Assembly: GCA_030533445.1 (NCBI GenBank)
Contig: CM060065.1
Span: forward strand, 5,342,974 to 5,406,973
From: Cyprinodon diabolis
Lineage: Eukaryota > Chordata > Actinopteri > Cyprinodontiformes > Cyprinodontidae
Length of the DNA stretch: 64,000 bases
Direction of reading: 5' to 3'
The position numbers and the translations under genes are program-made. Below are positions 46,544 through 55,635 of this stretch, in pieces (the stretch's first letter is position 1; the number at the start of each line of letters is the position of its first letter). The notes beneath the pieces are model-generated. The model did no database searches. It saw only the letters and a list, made by a program, of their open reading frames with translations, and had not been told where the DNA came from.

Positions 46544-49500
46544 GGGTGCCCAGAGAAACCTGATGGAGAGGCCATTCTACCTGTATTAACCCAACGTCCA
46601 CAAACAGAACCCACCATTGATGTCACAATATATGACAGCCATAATCGCTTCATGATTGATACAGGAGCGGCCTACTCCTGTATAGGAAAAAGTGGAATTG
46701 GCCTGCCTCTCTCAGCATCAAAGATTCGAACAGTAGGTTTCTCTGGGAAGACCCAAATAATACCCATGACTAAGCCAGTTCCCATGATCATAGGTGAAAA
46801 GACTGTGTATGCACCACTACTTTACTCAGAAGATACGCCCATAAATCTACTGGGTAGAGATGTGCTGTGCCAGCTCAATGCAAAAATTAAATGTACCCCT
46901 AATGGAATTTCTTTTAAAGCAACAGACAAGAATGAAGCCTACATGATGCCACTGGGCCTGCAAACAACCCCCCAGATAACAAGTCATGAGCCAGGAGACC
47001 AAGTATTTTGGCTGAAACTCACATCACCAACCTCTTTCCTCCAACTGGAGTGGGAAACATGGAGACCCCTGATAATGAATCACTACGAGAAACCTAAAGA
47101 ACCTTTTCTTCCTCTCCATTGTACCATGTTTTATGACAAAGGCAAAACACATGAAGACTACGAGAAAAGCTGGGATGAAGACATAAACAACAAAACAACT
47201 GTCATCCAGTATGCTGACATAGTGGTTGGATCACAAGGAGCTGCAGCTGTTGTCACATTTCCTGATAAAGATGTAGCAGAATGGTTCCAGGTAACCAACT
47301 CAGCACCACATGTCACATTACTGATTGCAGACGAGTATGAGTCACATGATCTAGGACCCATGGTTCAAGAAGCCAAGCAAGTCACCAAATGGATTGCTAC
47401 AGCATGGGACTGCATTAGCATGTCAAAAGATGGACTGTTTTTCAAGATCTCATATTCACAAGCTGATGAAGTAATTGCAGAACACATTAAAGTTCCTGGG
47501 AAAAGACAAATGGCAGTGGCGGCAGAACATGAATCCCTATTAGAACAAGTCCCAGAGCAGGTATGGTCTAAAAGTAAGACAGATGTAGGATTAGTGAAAT
47601 CAGCAGACCCTATTAAATTCACCATTAAACCAAATGCTAAATTGCCCTTCCAAAGACAGTACCCACTTAAACGAGAGGCAGTAGAAGGAATACAGCCTAT
47701 CATTACAGGATTAGAGACAGCAGGAGTTCTTAAACCAACAATAAGCCCCTGTAACACCCCAATTTTTCCCATTAGAAAGCCCAACAGTAATGACTATAGA
47801 TTAGTCCATGATCTAAGATTGATTAATGCTATTGTAGCAGAAGAGATACCAGTAGTGCCCGACCCACACACACTGCTGAGTAATATACCCCCAGGTACCA
47901 AATGGTTTACTGTGATTGATCTGTGTTCAGCATTTTTCAGTGTACCGGTCCATCCAGATTCCCAGTATTTGTTTGCATTTACGTACAAAGGCCAACAATA
48001 TACATATTCGCGATTACCACAGGGTTTCGTACACTCACCATCAATTTTCAATCGTGTACTGGCAAATGACTTAAATCACCTTGACATACCATCTACAATG
48101 TTGATGTATGTTGATATTCTGATTTGTTCTGTTTCTAAAGAGCAGTGTGAGAGTGACTCCATTACAGTGTTGACTGCTTTGGCAGAAGGAGGACACAAAG
48201 TAAGTAAACAAAAATTGCAATTCTGCCAGCAAACAGTGGAGTATCTCGGCAGGCAACTCAGTGGGGACAAGAGGTGTATTGCACCGTCCCAACTGGAAGC
48301 CATAACCCAAATGCCCAAACCTCAGACTGTTGGTCACATGTCTTTCCTTGGCATGGCAGGTTACAGCAGACCGTGGGTGTGTGATTATGCCATCAAAACG
48401 GCTCCACTGAGAGCAGTGATTAAAGCCGCAGGTCAAGGACACCAGTCGGCTCAATTACAATGGACAGATGAGGCAGAGGGTGCGTTCCAGCTGCTGAAAC
48501 AAGATCTCCAAACTGCTCCTGCTCTGGCCAATCCAGATTATGGCAAACCATTCCATCTCTATGTGGCTGAGCGACAAGGGTATGCATGTGCAGTATTGAT
48601 GCAAGACACCCCAACAGGTAAACAGCCAATTTCTTATTACAGCACAAAATTAGATGGTGTCGAAGCAGGTCTGCCTCCCTGCTACCAGGGTTTGGCAGCA
48701 GCAGCCTTCGCCTACAAAAAGGCCTCAGTTATTACTATGGGCCACTCTGTTATTCTGTACACATCACATCAATTACATGCACTGCTCACCAGTCCACGCT
48801 TTGTGATAACCCAAGCTCGTCGAACAGGTTATGAAGTTCTGCTTTCAGGACCTGATTTAACAATACAACGTTGTACCACCATTAACCCAGCCACAAGAAT
48901 GGTATTGCCCACTGAAGGTGAGCCCCATGATTGTCTCCAGGAGACTGACACCTTCATGAAGGTAAGGGAGGACTTATACAATCATCCAATCCCATCTGAT
49001 CTGACTCTGTTCGTCGACGGATCATGCGTCAGAGGTGAAACAGGGATTAGAGCTGGATATGGAATAGTCCAACTTAACCCCGATGGGACCTTTACCAGGG
49101 TACAATCAATGAGCCTAGATCAACCTTGCTCTGCCCAATTGGCAGAGATAAAAGCATTAACAGCTGCATGTAAATTGGCTACTGGTAAAAGAGTGACAAT
49201 CTATACTGACAGTGCTTATGGGTACGGGGTATGCCATATAAACGCTAGCATCTGGAAACAACGAGGGTTTGTTAGAACAGATGGCACCCCAGTGACACAT
49301 GGGCAAGCAGTAGTAGAGTTAATAAAAGCTATGCAACTTCCATCTGCGTTAGCTATTGTAAAATGTGCAGCTCATCAGACAGCAAAAACACCTATTGCCA
49401 TGGGAAATTACTTAGCAGATGAGACAGCTAAAGAAGCCACAGGTTCAGCAGTGCAGGGACCAATGGTCCACGTAGCTGAGTGCGAACCCATTACTAATTT

Positions 49501-50986
49501 GGCCTCCTTAATAGAAGCCCAAAATAACGTATCTGAAGCAGAGAAACGCCTATGGGTACAAAGGGGGGCGGCTCGGTTAACACACCCCCACGGTGGATTG
49601 TGGCGTAGTTCTCGAGGACATTTTGTACTACCTTTGTCCTTATTAGCGACAGCCATTAAAATAATGCATGGACCTGATCATTGTTCACGAGCCCAAGTTG
49701 TTCAAAAGTTACAGGCAGTTTGGTGGTCACCTTATATGACACCTATGGTAGACAGAGAACTGGCCTTATGTCCACATTGCCCTAAGTACAATGTGCGTAA
49801 AATGTTTACTCAACCCTTAGCACATATCCCTATGCCAGACGGTCCGTTCCGCCATCTGATGATGGATTACGTAGACATGATAACTCGGGTTCAGGGAAAG
49901 AGGTACATGTTGGTGGTTGTTTGTAGGTTTAGCAGATGGGTAGAAGCATGTCCCACTGCTCATAATGACCACAAAGCAGCAGCACGGTTTTTGTGTAAAG
50001 AAGTTTTTCCCAGATTTGGCATGCCTGACACAATATCATCTGATAACGGACCACATTTTGTTTCACAGGTGATCCAGCAAATGTTTAAACTGTTGTGCAT
50101 AAAACAAAAGTTTGGTTGTGTGTATCATCCCCAGTCACAGGGATCCGTGGAACGAGCTAACGGGATCCTGAAATCAAAGATTGCTAAGATAATAGCTGAC
50201 AGCAACAACCGTTTGACTTGGGTGGACGCCTTGCCTGTTGCATTAATGGCAATGCGTTCTCAAACTAACCGCATAACCCATCTTACTCCTCATGAAATGC
50301 TTACAGGTCGACCAATGCCTCTCCCACAGGTTCGAGGACCCCAGCTGGCGGAGATTTCCCTAGCACAGCTTGAGCGTGAAATGGGGGACTACCTCAGGTC
50401 CTTAACCCGCATTCACAGGCTTATATTTCAACAGGTGACAGCAGCTCACAGCCGAGACGAGACACATATTCCAGTGGACGTCAGGGACGTTCAAGTTGGT
50501 GACAGTGTGTTCATACGAGTCTTTAGACGTCAGTGGAACAAGCCTCGTAGGGAAGGCCCTTTTAAAGTTGTGCTTACCACTCCCACTGCGCTGAAAGTCG
50601 AAGGTAAGCCCTTCTGGTTTCACAAAAACCACTGCACCAGGCATCGGCCTCCAGACCCACCTGGACTCGATCCAGGACCGACGGGCTCTGCGCATGCTGA
50701 CAGGGCAGCAACAAGTCTCCCTCCGCAGCACCCCTCCACTAGCTCACAAACTTTAGATGTTGCACCGGTGTCGGGCACTGATGCATCCCCACTCCCCTCA
50801 ACGTCAGGCGTCCAAAGACGTTCGGCCCGCTTGGCAGCTCGCCAATCGCCAAGGTCAGGGGACTCTGAGGATGACAGTGTTCATTCTTATGCTTCCCATC
50901 CACCTTCTGATTCTGGTGGCAATGATAATGATCCTTCTGCCGCTGAGACTTCTTCTGGGTCTCACCCAGATCCATCCGTCGCTTAG
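46544..50986 (+). CDS. pol: Pol polyprotein with an inserted 2H-phosphoesterase-like domain; RT motif C damaged
   Basis: Open from the readthrough stop to TAG at 50984. Numbering here is from the internal Met at 46652. Protease: D-T-G-A at 3-6 and L-L-G-R-D at 66-70. Inserted domain, about 115-280: H-C-T-M at 156-159 and H-V-T-L at 220-223. RT: V-I-D-L (Asp423), L-P-Q-G (455-458) and Y-V-D-I (486-489), where the family has two adjacent Asp. RNase H: Asp789, Glu832, Asp853, Asp923. Integrase: H1006/H1010/C1040/C1043 and D1072/D1131/E1167, an exact DD35E, then a gammaretrovirus-like C-terminal domain and a Ser/Pro-rich tail of about 110 residues. It would copy viral RNA and integrate the DNA. 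The missing RT aspartate predicts loss of polymerase activity. Confidence 0.93.
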   Translation, partial: GCPEKPDGEAILPVLTQRPQTEPTIDVTIYDSHNRFMIDTGAAYSCIGKSGIGLPLSASKIRTVGFSGKTQIIPMTKPVPMIIGEKTVYAPLLYSEDTPINLLGRDVLCQLNAKIKCTPNGISFKATDKNEAYMMPLGLQTTPQITSHEPGDQVFWLKLTSPTSFLQLEWETWRPLIMNHYEKPKEPFLPLHCTMFYDKGKTHEDYEKSWDEDINNKTTVIQYADIVVGSQGAAAVVTFPDKDVAEWFQVTNSAPHVTLLIADEYESHDLGPMVQEAKQVTKWIATAWDCISMSKDGLFFKISYSQADEVIAEHIKVPGKRQMAVAAEHESLLEQVPEQVWSKSKTDVGLVKSADPIKFTIKPNAKLPFQRQYPLKREAVEGIQPIITGLETAGVLKPTISPCNTPIFPIRKPNSNDYRLVHDLRLINAIVAEEIPVVPDPHTLLSNIPPGTKWFTVIDLCSAFFSVPVHPDSQYLFAFTYKGQQYTYSRLPQGFVHSPSIFNRVLANDLNHLDIPSTMLMYVDILICSVSKEQCESDSITVLTALAEGGHKVSKQKLQFCQQTVEYLGRQLSGDKRCIAPSQLEAITQMPKPQTVGHMSFLGMAGYSRPWVCDYAIKTAPLRAVIKAAGQGHQSAQLQWTDEAEGAFQLLKQDLQTAPALANPDYGKPFHLYVAERQGYACAVLMQDTPTGKQPISYYSTKLDGVEAGLPPCYQGLAAAAFAYKKASVITMGHSVILYTSHQLHALLTSPRFVITQARRTGYEVLLSGPDLTIQRCTTINPATRMVLPTEGEPHDCLQETDTFMKVREDLYNHPIPSDLTLFVDGSCVRGETGIRAGYGIVQLNPDGTFTRVQSMSLDQPCSAQLAEIKALTAACKLATGKRVTIYTDSAYGYGVCHINASIWKQRGFVRTDGTPVTHGQAVVELIKAMQLPSALAIVKCAAHQTAKTPIAMGNYLADETAKEATGSAVQGPMVHVAECEPITNLASLIEAQNNVSEAEKRLWVQRGAARLTHPHGGLWRSSRGHFVLPLSLLATAIKIMHGPDHCSRAQVVQKLQAVWWSPYMTPMVDRELALCPHCPKYNVRKMFTQPLAHIPMPDGPFRHLMMDYVDMITRVQGKRYMLVVVCRFSRWVEACPTAHNDHKAAARFLCKEVFPRFGMPDTISSDNGPHFVSQVIQQMFKLLCIKQKFGCVYHPQSQGSVERANGILKSKIAKIIADSNNRLTWVDALPVALMAMRSQTNRITHLTPHEMLTGRPMPLPQVRGPQLAEISLAQLEREMGDYLRSLTRIHRLIFQQVTAAHSRDETHIPVDVRDVQVGDSVFIRVFRRQWNKPRREGPFKVVLTTPTALKVEGKPFWFHKNHCTRHRPPDPPGLDPGPTGSAHADRAATSLPPQHPSTSSQTLDVAPVSGTDASPLPSTSGVQRRSARLAARQSPRSGDSEDDSVHSYASHPPSDSGGNDNDPSAAETSSGSHPDPSVA
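46994..47491 (+). other. Predicted CNPase-like 2H phosphoesterase domain within Pol (between protease and RT)
   Basis: About 165 residues with two H-x-T-x motifs (pol His156/Thr158 and His220/Thr222, 64 residues apart), each after a hydrophobic or Pro-containing run and followed by a hydrophobic strand. The first reads L-H-C-T and is followed by F-Y-D-K-G-K, much like the L-H-C-T ... D-x-G-K segment of vertebrate CNPase/RICH as I recall it. The second is P-H-V-T-L followed by an Ala-Asp/Glu-containing segment, as in CNPase. 2H enzymes cleave cyclic phosphates or 2'-5' linkages in RNA or oligoadenylates. Function here is inference; it could be a degenerate structural domain. Confidence 0.55.
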
Positions 50987-51164
50987 GCACTGGACGAACT
51001 TCTTTCTTCTGACCTACCAGATGTTGGTGGAGTCCTGTCCCCTTCATATCCCTCACCTGCACCTTCCCCTTTCTTCCCCTCCCTTTCCCCTTCCTCCTCC
51101 GAAGCAAGTGGGCCGCCGATCCACTCGGTCCCGCCCACCCCATCGCCGTCTGGGCATCTCCCGT

Positions 51165-53090
51165 ATGTGCCTTCTTCAGACTTTGATTAACTTACTTGTT
51201 GTGTTAACCCTTTGTGGGCTAACAAGGGGGGATCTTACGAAAATTAATACTAACAGTTCACACACACAGTTAATGCGTCACACACAAACATGTGCACTAG
51301 CAATGGTAACACTAGCTAATAACCAAGGGGTAATCAATAATAATGATGGAGAAAATTTATCACTAATGCATGTGCAAATCAAAGGATATGATTATGTAAT
51401 GTCTGAAGAAATTTTAGGTAACTAAATGGGGAAACATTGGCTTGGAGTTCCACAAAGCATGGACTGCCGTGAGGATGGGATGGTGATCATTGAGGTAAGA
51501 TGCAAAATGAACATATGCCAAAACACATTAACAGAGCAGGTAATGACGGTAGGGAAAGCGCATAGAATGGTAAAATTGGTAAACAAAAGGCAGAAAAGAG
51601 ATCTAGACAAATTAAAGACTGCACACTGGGAAACCAATATGTTCCAACAATGGATTCAGTACTCTGTCCAGGCAATGTTCAAAGCCAAAAAGCGCCCTAA
51701 AGATGATTGTATAGCCTGCTATAATGCTAAAAAATTACCAGCCCTTCAGATTATTCCTGGAAGTAAAATAGGCGACTGCCCAGATGTAACGGAGTGCTTT
51801 ACTCAATGTGCCATGCAGATGGCCGGAGGTCTTGCATCATTATCAAAAGACCACACAATATGCCCCAGAGCGCTGAACTCCTCAATAAATGATGTAATGA
51901 GCACTTTCTCCCTTCCACCAGTAGTACAAAAACCGGCTGAACTGATTTTTCCGTTTTGTATAGCCCGAGGGAAAGAACTGGAAACAGTGACTAATAGATC
52001 CTCTAGACAGATGTGGACAACGGATAGACTGGTTACATGTAGTAATAGGACATGGTACCCACCAACAGCAGAAGGGAACCTCACCTACCACATTAAGTTT
52101 TGTCAAACGAGTCCCAATGCCACCATACGCTGTGAACAAGTAGTACCAGATGGCGGACATGTCATCTATGAGTTCCAACCTTCAAGTGTATCTCAGTATC
52201 GAATACTGAGCCTGGCGAGGGGATCTGTCCCCTTAGGTGACATTTTTTGGATGTGCCATAATGAGACACAAATGTTGGCCACATTACCCCCACAGTGGGA
52301 AGGCATCTGTGCACCAGTAATGCTGACAGGACAACTAAAGTTAATAGCAAATGACCCAATAGGTATCAATGTAACATCTAACGAAATAACCAATCGCGTT
52401 AAGAGAAGTACCCCCGCTAAACACGAGTGGAAAACATCAGATGAGGTATGTATCACATGGGATCAGATCCCATATGGAGTACCTGAAGAACAGGTTGCCA
52501 TAGGGAGTGATGGGATAAAAAGCGGAAGAGGGGCTGGTTCAGTACCAATCTACGGATCAATTGTTAATGCACAGTATATAGCTCGCAATAGCAGGTGGGT
52601 AAATCTCTTATGGTATAATCAACAAAGATTTATAAACTTTACAATAAAGGGCCTGGATTTGGTAAAGGAACAATTGCATGCAACTTCACTAATGGTTCTA
52701 CAACATAGGTTCGTGCAAGAATCCCGCATGGCTGGAGACCAAGGAATATGTGATTATATAGGGGAAGATTGTTGTACTTTAATCCCCATGCACACAGATG
52801 TAAATGGTAGCCTCACAGGAGTCCTACAGGAAATGAAACAAATGAGGGATGAACATGTGCTGCAGTCTAATTGGAACACTCAGCTGAAGGGATTCTGGGA
52901 TTGGTTTCACAAGCTTGGAAGGGGAAAATATCTTGAGGCAGCAGGAATGATTCTAGGGGCAGTAATATTGATTATATTGATAGTTATGTGTTGCATCATA
53001 CCCCTTGTTCGGGGACTGGTCTCAAGAGTTGTTGTAAGTGTAACTGGTCAGTTCCCAGTTGTAGAGATACAATTGGACCAAGCGATATAA
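51165..53090 (+). pseudogene. env: env glycoprotein, interrupted by one stop codon
   Basis: The chosen start M-C-L-L-Q begins a clear signal peptide (hydrophobic core to about L-T-R-G). Upstream in-frame ATGs at 51021 (right after a pyrimidine-rich CAG acceptor) and 50757 are alternatives. An in-frame TAA at 51423-51425 separates 86 codons from the remaining 554 (51426-53090). In the latter: a basic R-Q-K-R (55-58), C-I-A-C as the SU CxxC (95-98), R-V-K-R furin site (324-327), CX6CC (C442, C449, C450), a membrane anchor (about 508-528) and a cytoplasmic tail of about 26 residues. Several N-x-S/T sites are present. Env mediates receptor binding and fusion. The stop makes this copy probably null. 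Confidence 0.9.
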
Positions 53091-53308
53091 AACATAACCA
53101 TGATCACCTTCCACCCTCACCAGGTACGTGCATTTCTTTAATAACAACAGTGTATATATGTAAATATTTTGTATTACAAGGACTTATATACTTACTCACG
53201 TAGACATAGCAACTTGCATGCTGAATAATCCATAGATATAAGAGATATTATGCCTTCAGATGATGCCTAAATTTGCCATACTATGTCCCCACAGGTAGAT
53301 TATTGAAC

Positions 53309-54145
53309 ATGGCAGAGGCTAGTTATGATGAATATGAAGAAAACCAAACGAATTTACGACCTGCACTGGCGTCGTTAGGCCCGTCACTAGGGGTAGGATG
53401 CCCATATCTTCCTCCCAGGCACCTACTAGATCCTGCAGAGGGGCCAAGCAGTGCACCTTCGGTTTGGAGCAAACCTATGATGACACCCAGCAGGCAGCCT
53501 GAGGATCAACCAATAATGACACCCAGAAGGCAGCCTGATGATCAACCACCATCACCTACTGGGAAGCCATTGTCCATCTCGTCATCACCGGGGAACCTCA
53601 GTATCGATTTCGGCCCAACCAGCACCCCTGCCAGTCCTGAGAATCCCAAGGATCGACGACCGCCGTCACCCCGCCAATGTAATTATCCGCCACCACCCCT
53701 TACAGGCGTACTGGCTATGTTCATGATCGTAGCAGATGACATAAAGCTTGATCTTGCCGAAGCTCATCATGTTGCAAAGTTCTTGGCTCATCCGCTGGAG
53801 TCGTACGACACCAACAATGACCTCAAGCCTGAAATCACCACTATGACCACAGCAGTTTATGCCCAATTCATGAAGGGTCTGGTGCACCCCGAGCCACGTC
53901 GGTCCTTTGAACGGATGCGTCGCACCATGTACAAACGCAAAGTAAAGGCTGGGAATCGGCAGTTGACCCGAGACAATCTGGAACTGAGGCAGCAACTTCG
54001 GGATGCACAGCAGACCATTATCAACCTACAAGAGCAGGTGATGCAGCTGACCGCTGATCTGCAGCGTATGGCTTCGTATACCCAGGGGGGCCCGAACATA
54101 GTGCAGAATTATGGACAGAATTATGGAGGCCATTATTATTATTAA
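53309..54145 (+). CDS. Retroviral accessory protein, Pro-rich with a basic, leucine-heptad C-terminus
   Basis: 278 codons from ATG at 53309, just after a candidate splice acceptor (CCCCACAG, about 53288-53295); the frame is open 12 codons further upstream. N-terminus acidic with Tyr/Glu (1-12). Residues 55-125 are Pro-rich, with two copies of M-x-T-P-x-R-Q-P-(E/D)-D-Q-P. A more globular part spans 131-195. A basic stretch (197-218) leads into a coiled coil (219-254) with Leu/Ala/Met at seven-residue spacing. The tail is Tyr/Asn/Gly-rich. I do not recognise a family. The basic plus heptad layout suggests dimerising nucleic-acid binding, perhaps a transcriptional regulator. The intact frame contrasts with damaged gag, RT and env. 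Confidence 0.75.
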   Translation: MAEASYDEYEENQTNLRPALASLGPSLGVGCPYLPPRHLLDPAEGPSSAPSVWSKPMMTPSRQPEDQPIMTPRRQPDDQPPSPTGKPLSISSSPGNLSIDFGPTSTPASPENPKDRRPPSPRQCNYPPPPLTGVLAMFMIVADDIKLDLAEAHHVAKFLAHPLESYDTNNDLKPEITTMTTAVYAQFMKGLVHPEPRRSFERMRRTMYKRKVKAGNRQLTRDNLELRQQLRDAQQTIINLQEQVMQLTADLQRMASYTQGGPNIVQNYGQNYGGHYYY

Positions 54146-54784
54146 TATCAACTTCAACGCCATACTGGATATAAGGACAATGCTGATTATTGATGATTAT
54201 GCATACCTATGTTAAAATATTGGTAGAATTGTATACTTTATGTGACAGTACAAGTACTGTACAGGATAGTGCCACATGGTTACGCCTATGTTGGTTGTAA
54301 TGACGGTCCTTTGACCACTAGAAGATGTGTTTGTCTGGCATAGCCTGATGAAGCTTTTTGTTTGTGTGTGTGTATTTATGGGTGTGAAAGACCACCTATG
54401 TAGGGGATAAATGCAGTGACCTCGTAACACAAGATGCTGCTTGGGCATTGGTATTTGCCTCTGCTGAGAAAACAGAATTAGAAAATCTTGCTAAAAAAAA
54501 AAGTAAGCAACGAGGACGGGTCCTCTTAAGAGAGCCAAGAGGGGGATCCCTCTTTGTTTTTGTATATTCCGTTTTCTGCATTCTATCAGTTTAACATTTA
54601 CACATTCTCCACCATGTTTTATATTACCCACTTCAACTATATGGTGTGTGTTTAATCTCACGTTTGGTTTGGTGTGCACAATATATATATATATATAAAC
54701 TTTTGTCACTTGTGTGAGTTCACATCTAAGGTGTTTTAGATTAGTCATCACCTGCACAAACACTTAGTTGATCCATTTAGGATC
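54146..54784 (+). other. 3' untranslated region of the provirus
   Basis: No further gene. It contains a short TA microsatellite (54683-54698) and ends at the polypurine tract. Confidence 0.6.
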
Positions 54785-54796
54785 AAAGGGGGGAAA
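54785..54796 (+). other. Retroviral polypurine tract
   Basis: AAAGGGGGGAAA lies directly before the TG of LTR2, the standard plus-strand primer site. Confidence 0.9.
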
Positions 54797-55635
54797 TGTT
54801 GTGTATTAATCTGCACTAATCATAAGAATAAAATAAAGCTAATGTTTTATAAGTTTAAAGTTGTTTTCACAAATACTGTTATAAGAGCCATTCAAGGCCA
54901 AGAGGAGAAAAACAGAGCAATGAGTGTGTGTAACTGTTGCACCTGGCTCTAGAGGAGTGGAATCTGCAGGAAAACGCAGGGTTGAGGCCCTTAGTGATAG
55001 GAAAGCACCCTCATAAAATATGAAATATTTGACATGTCAAGGTTGCCCAGCTCAGCAAAATTTGGCCATACAACTTGTGATAAATAGTTATTTTCAAGGC
55101 ACACTGTGCAGTACTGGTCCCAGAAAGGGTGATGCTTTGACTGGGACGCAAGGGGGAACACTAGGTCAGACTGACATGGCTTGAAGTAGGGAAAGGATTA
55201 GTTTCAACATGTTTGTGATTGAACTGTCTTAAGTTTCTGATTTAAGTGCACCAGATGTCCTCATGGCCAAAGAGACTGCTCTCACAAGAATGTGATGTGG
55301 CTACGAATGTCATCGTGATTTGCAGATAAATGATAATGTGACCTTTACCAAAGACTGTCGTTTAAATATATAAAAATATGTTCTGAAGGGGGTTTTCCAT
55401 TGATAAGAAATGTATAAAAGGGAGCTGTTTTCACCAGTTGTTAGCTGATGCTCACCGGTGACCAGCTCAGTGTGAATGTGCTGTTTTTGGCATTAAAGAC
55501 CCTGGACCTGGACTCAGCTGCCTCTGCCTGAATTTTTGGATCTTTGTTTGAGACTTTTTCTGCTTTTTAAGAACTTTGAATTTTACAAAACTTAGCTTCA
55601 ATTTTAAGTCGTCAAGAGGACAATAATAGACGACA
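54797..55635 (+). mobile_element. LTR2: 3' LTR of provirus A and 5' LTR of remnant provirus B
   Basis: 839 bp, the same length as LTR1. The first roughly 690 bases appear identical to LTR1; three substitutions lie in the last 160. It is followed by a primer site and leader instead of host DNA, so it sits between two proviral segments. Confidence 0.93.

Larger units (their letters stand above)
42192..55635 (+). mobile_element. Endogenous retrovirus (gamma/epsilon-like), provirus A
   Basis: A 13.4-kb provirus with two 839-bp LTRs, a tRNA-Arg primer site, gag, pol, env and a 3' accessory ORF. LTR ends TGTTGTGTATT and AATAGACGACA are inverted repeats at 9 of 11 positions. Pol has the gammaretrovirus order and an integrase C-terminus of the same type, Env has CxxC and CX6CC motifs, and gag and pol share a frame across a UAG. 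The tRNA-Arg primer plus a 3' accessory ORF recall snakehead retrovirus, but that is only an analogy. gag carries several breaks, env has one stop, and RT lacks a catalytic residue. It is inserted in the 11-bp satellite. Confidence 0.93.

Noticed and set aside
46994..47491. dUTPase as the extra Pol domain
   Set aside because: The conserved dUTPase motifs are not visible; the paired H-x-T-x motifs fit a 2H phosphoesterase better.
53309..54145. Firm bZIP assignment for the accessory ORF
   Set aside because: The heptads are convincing, but the basic segment lacks the Asn-x7-Arg signature at the right spacing.
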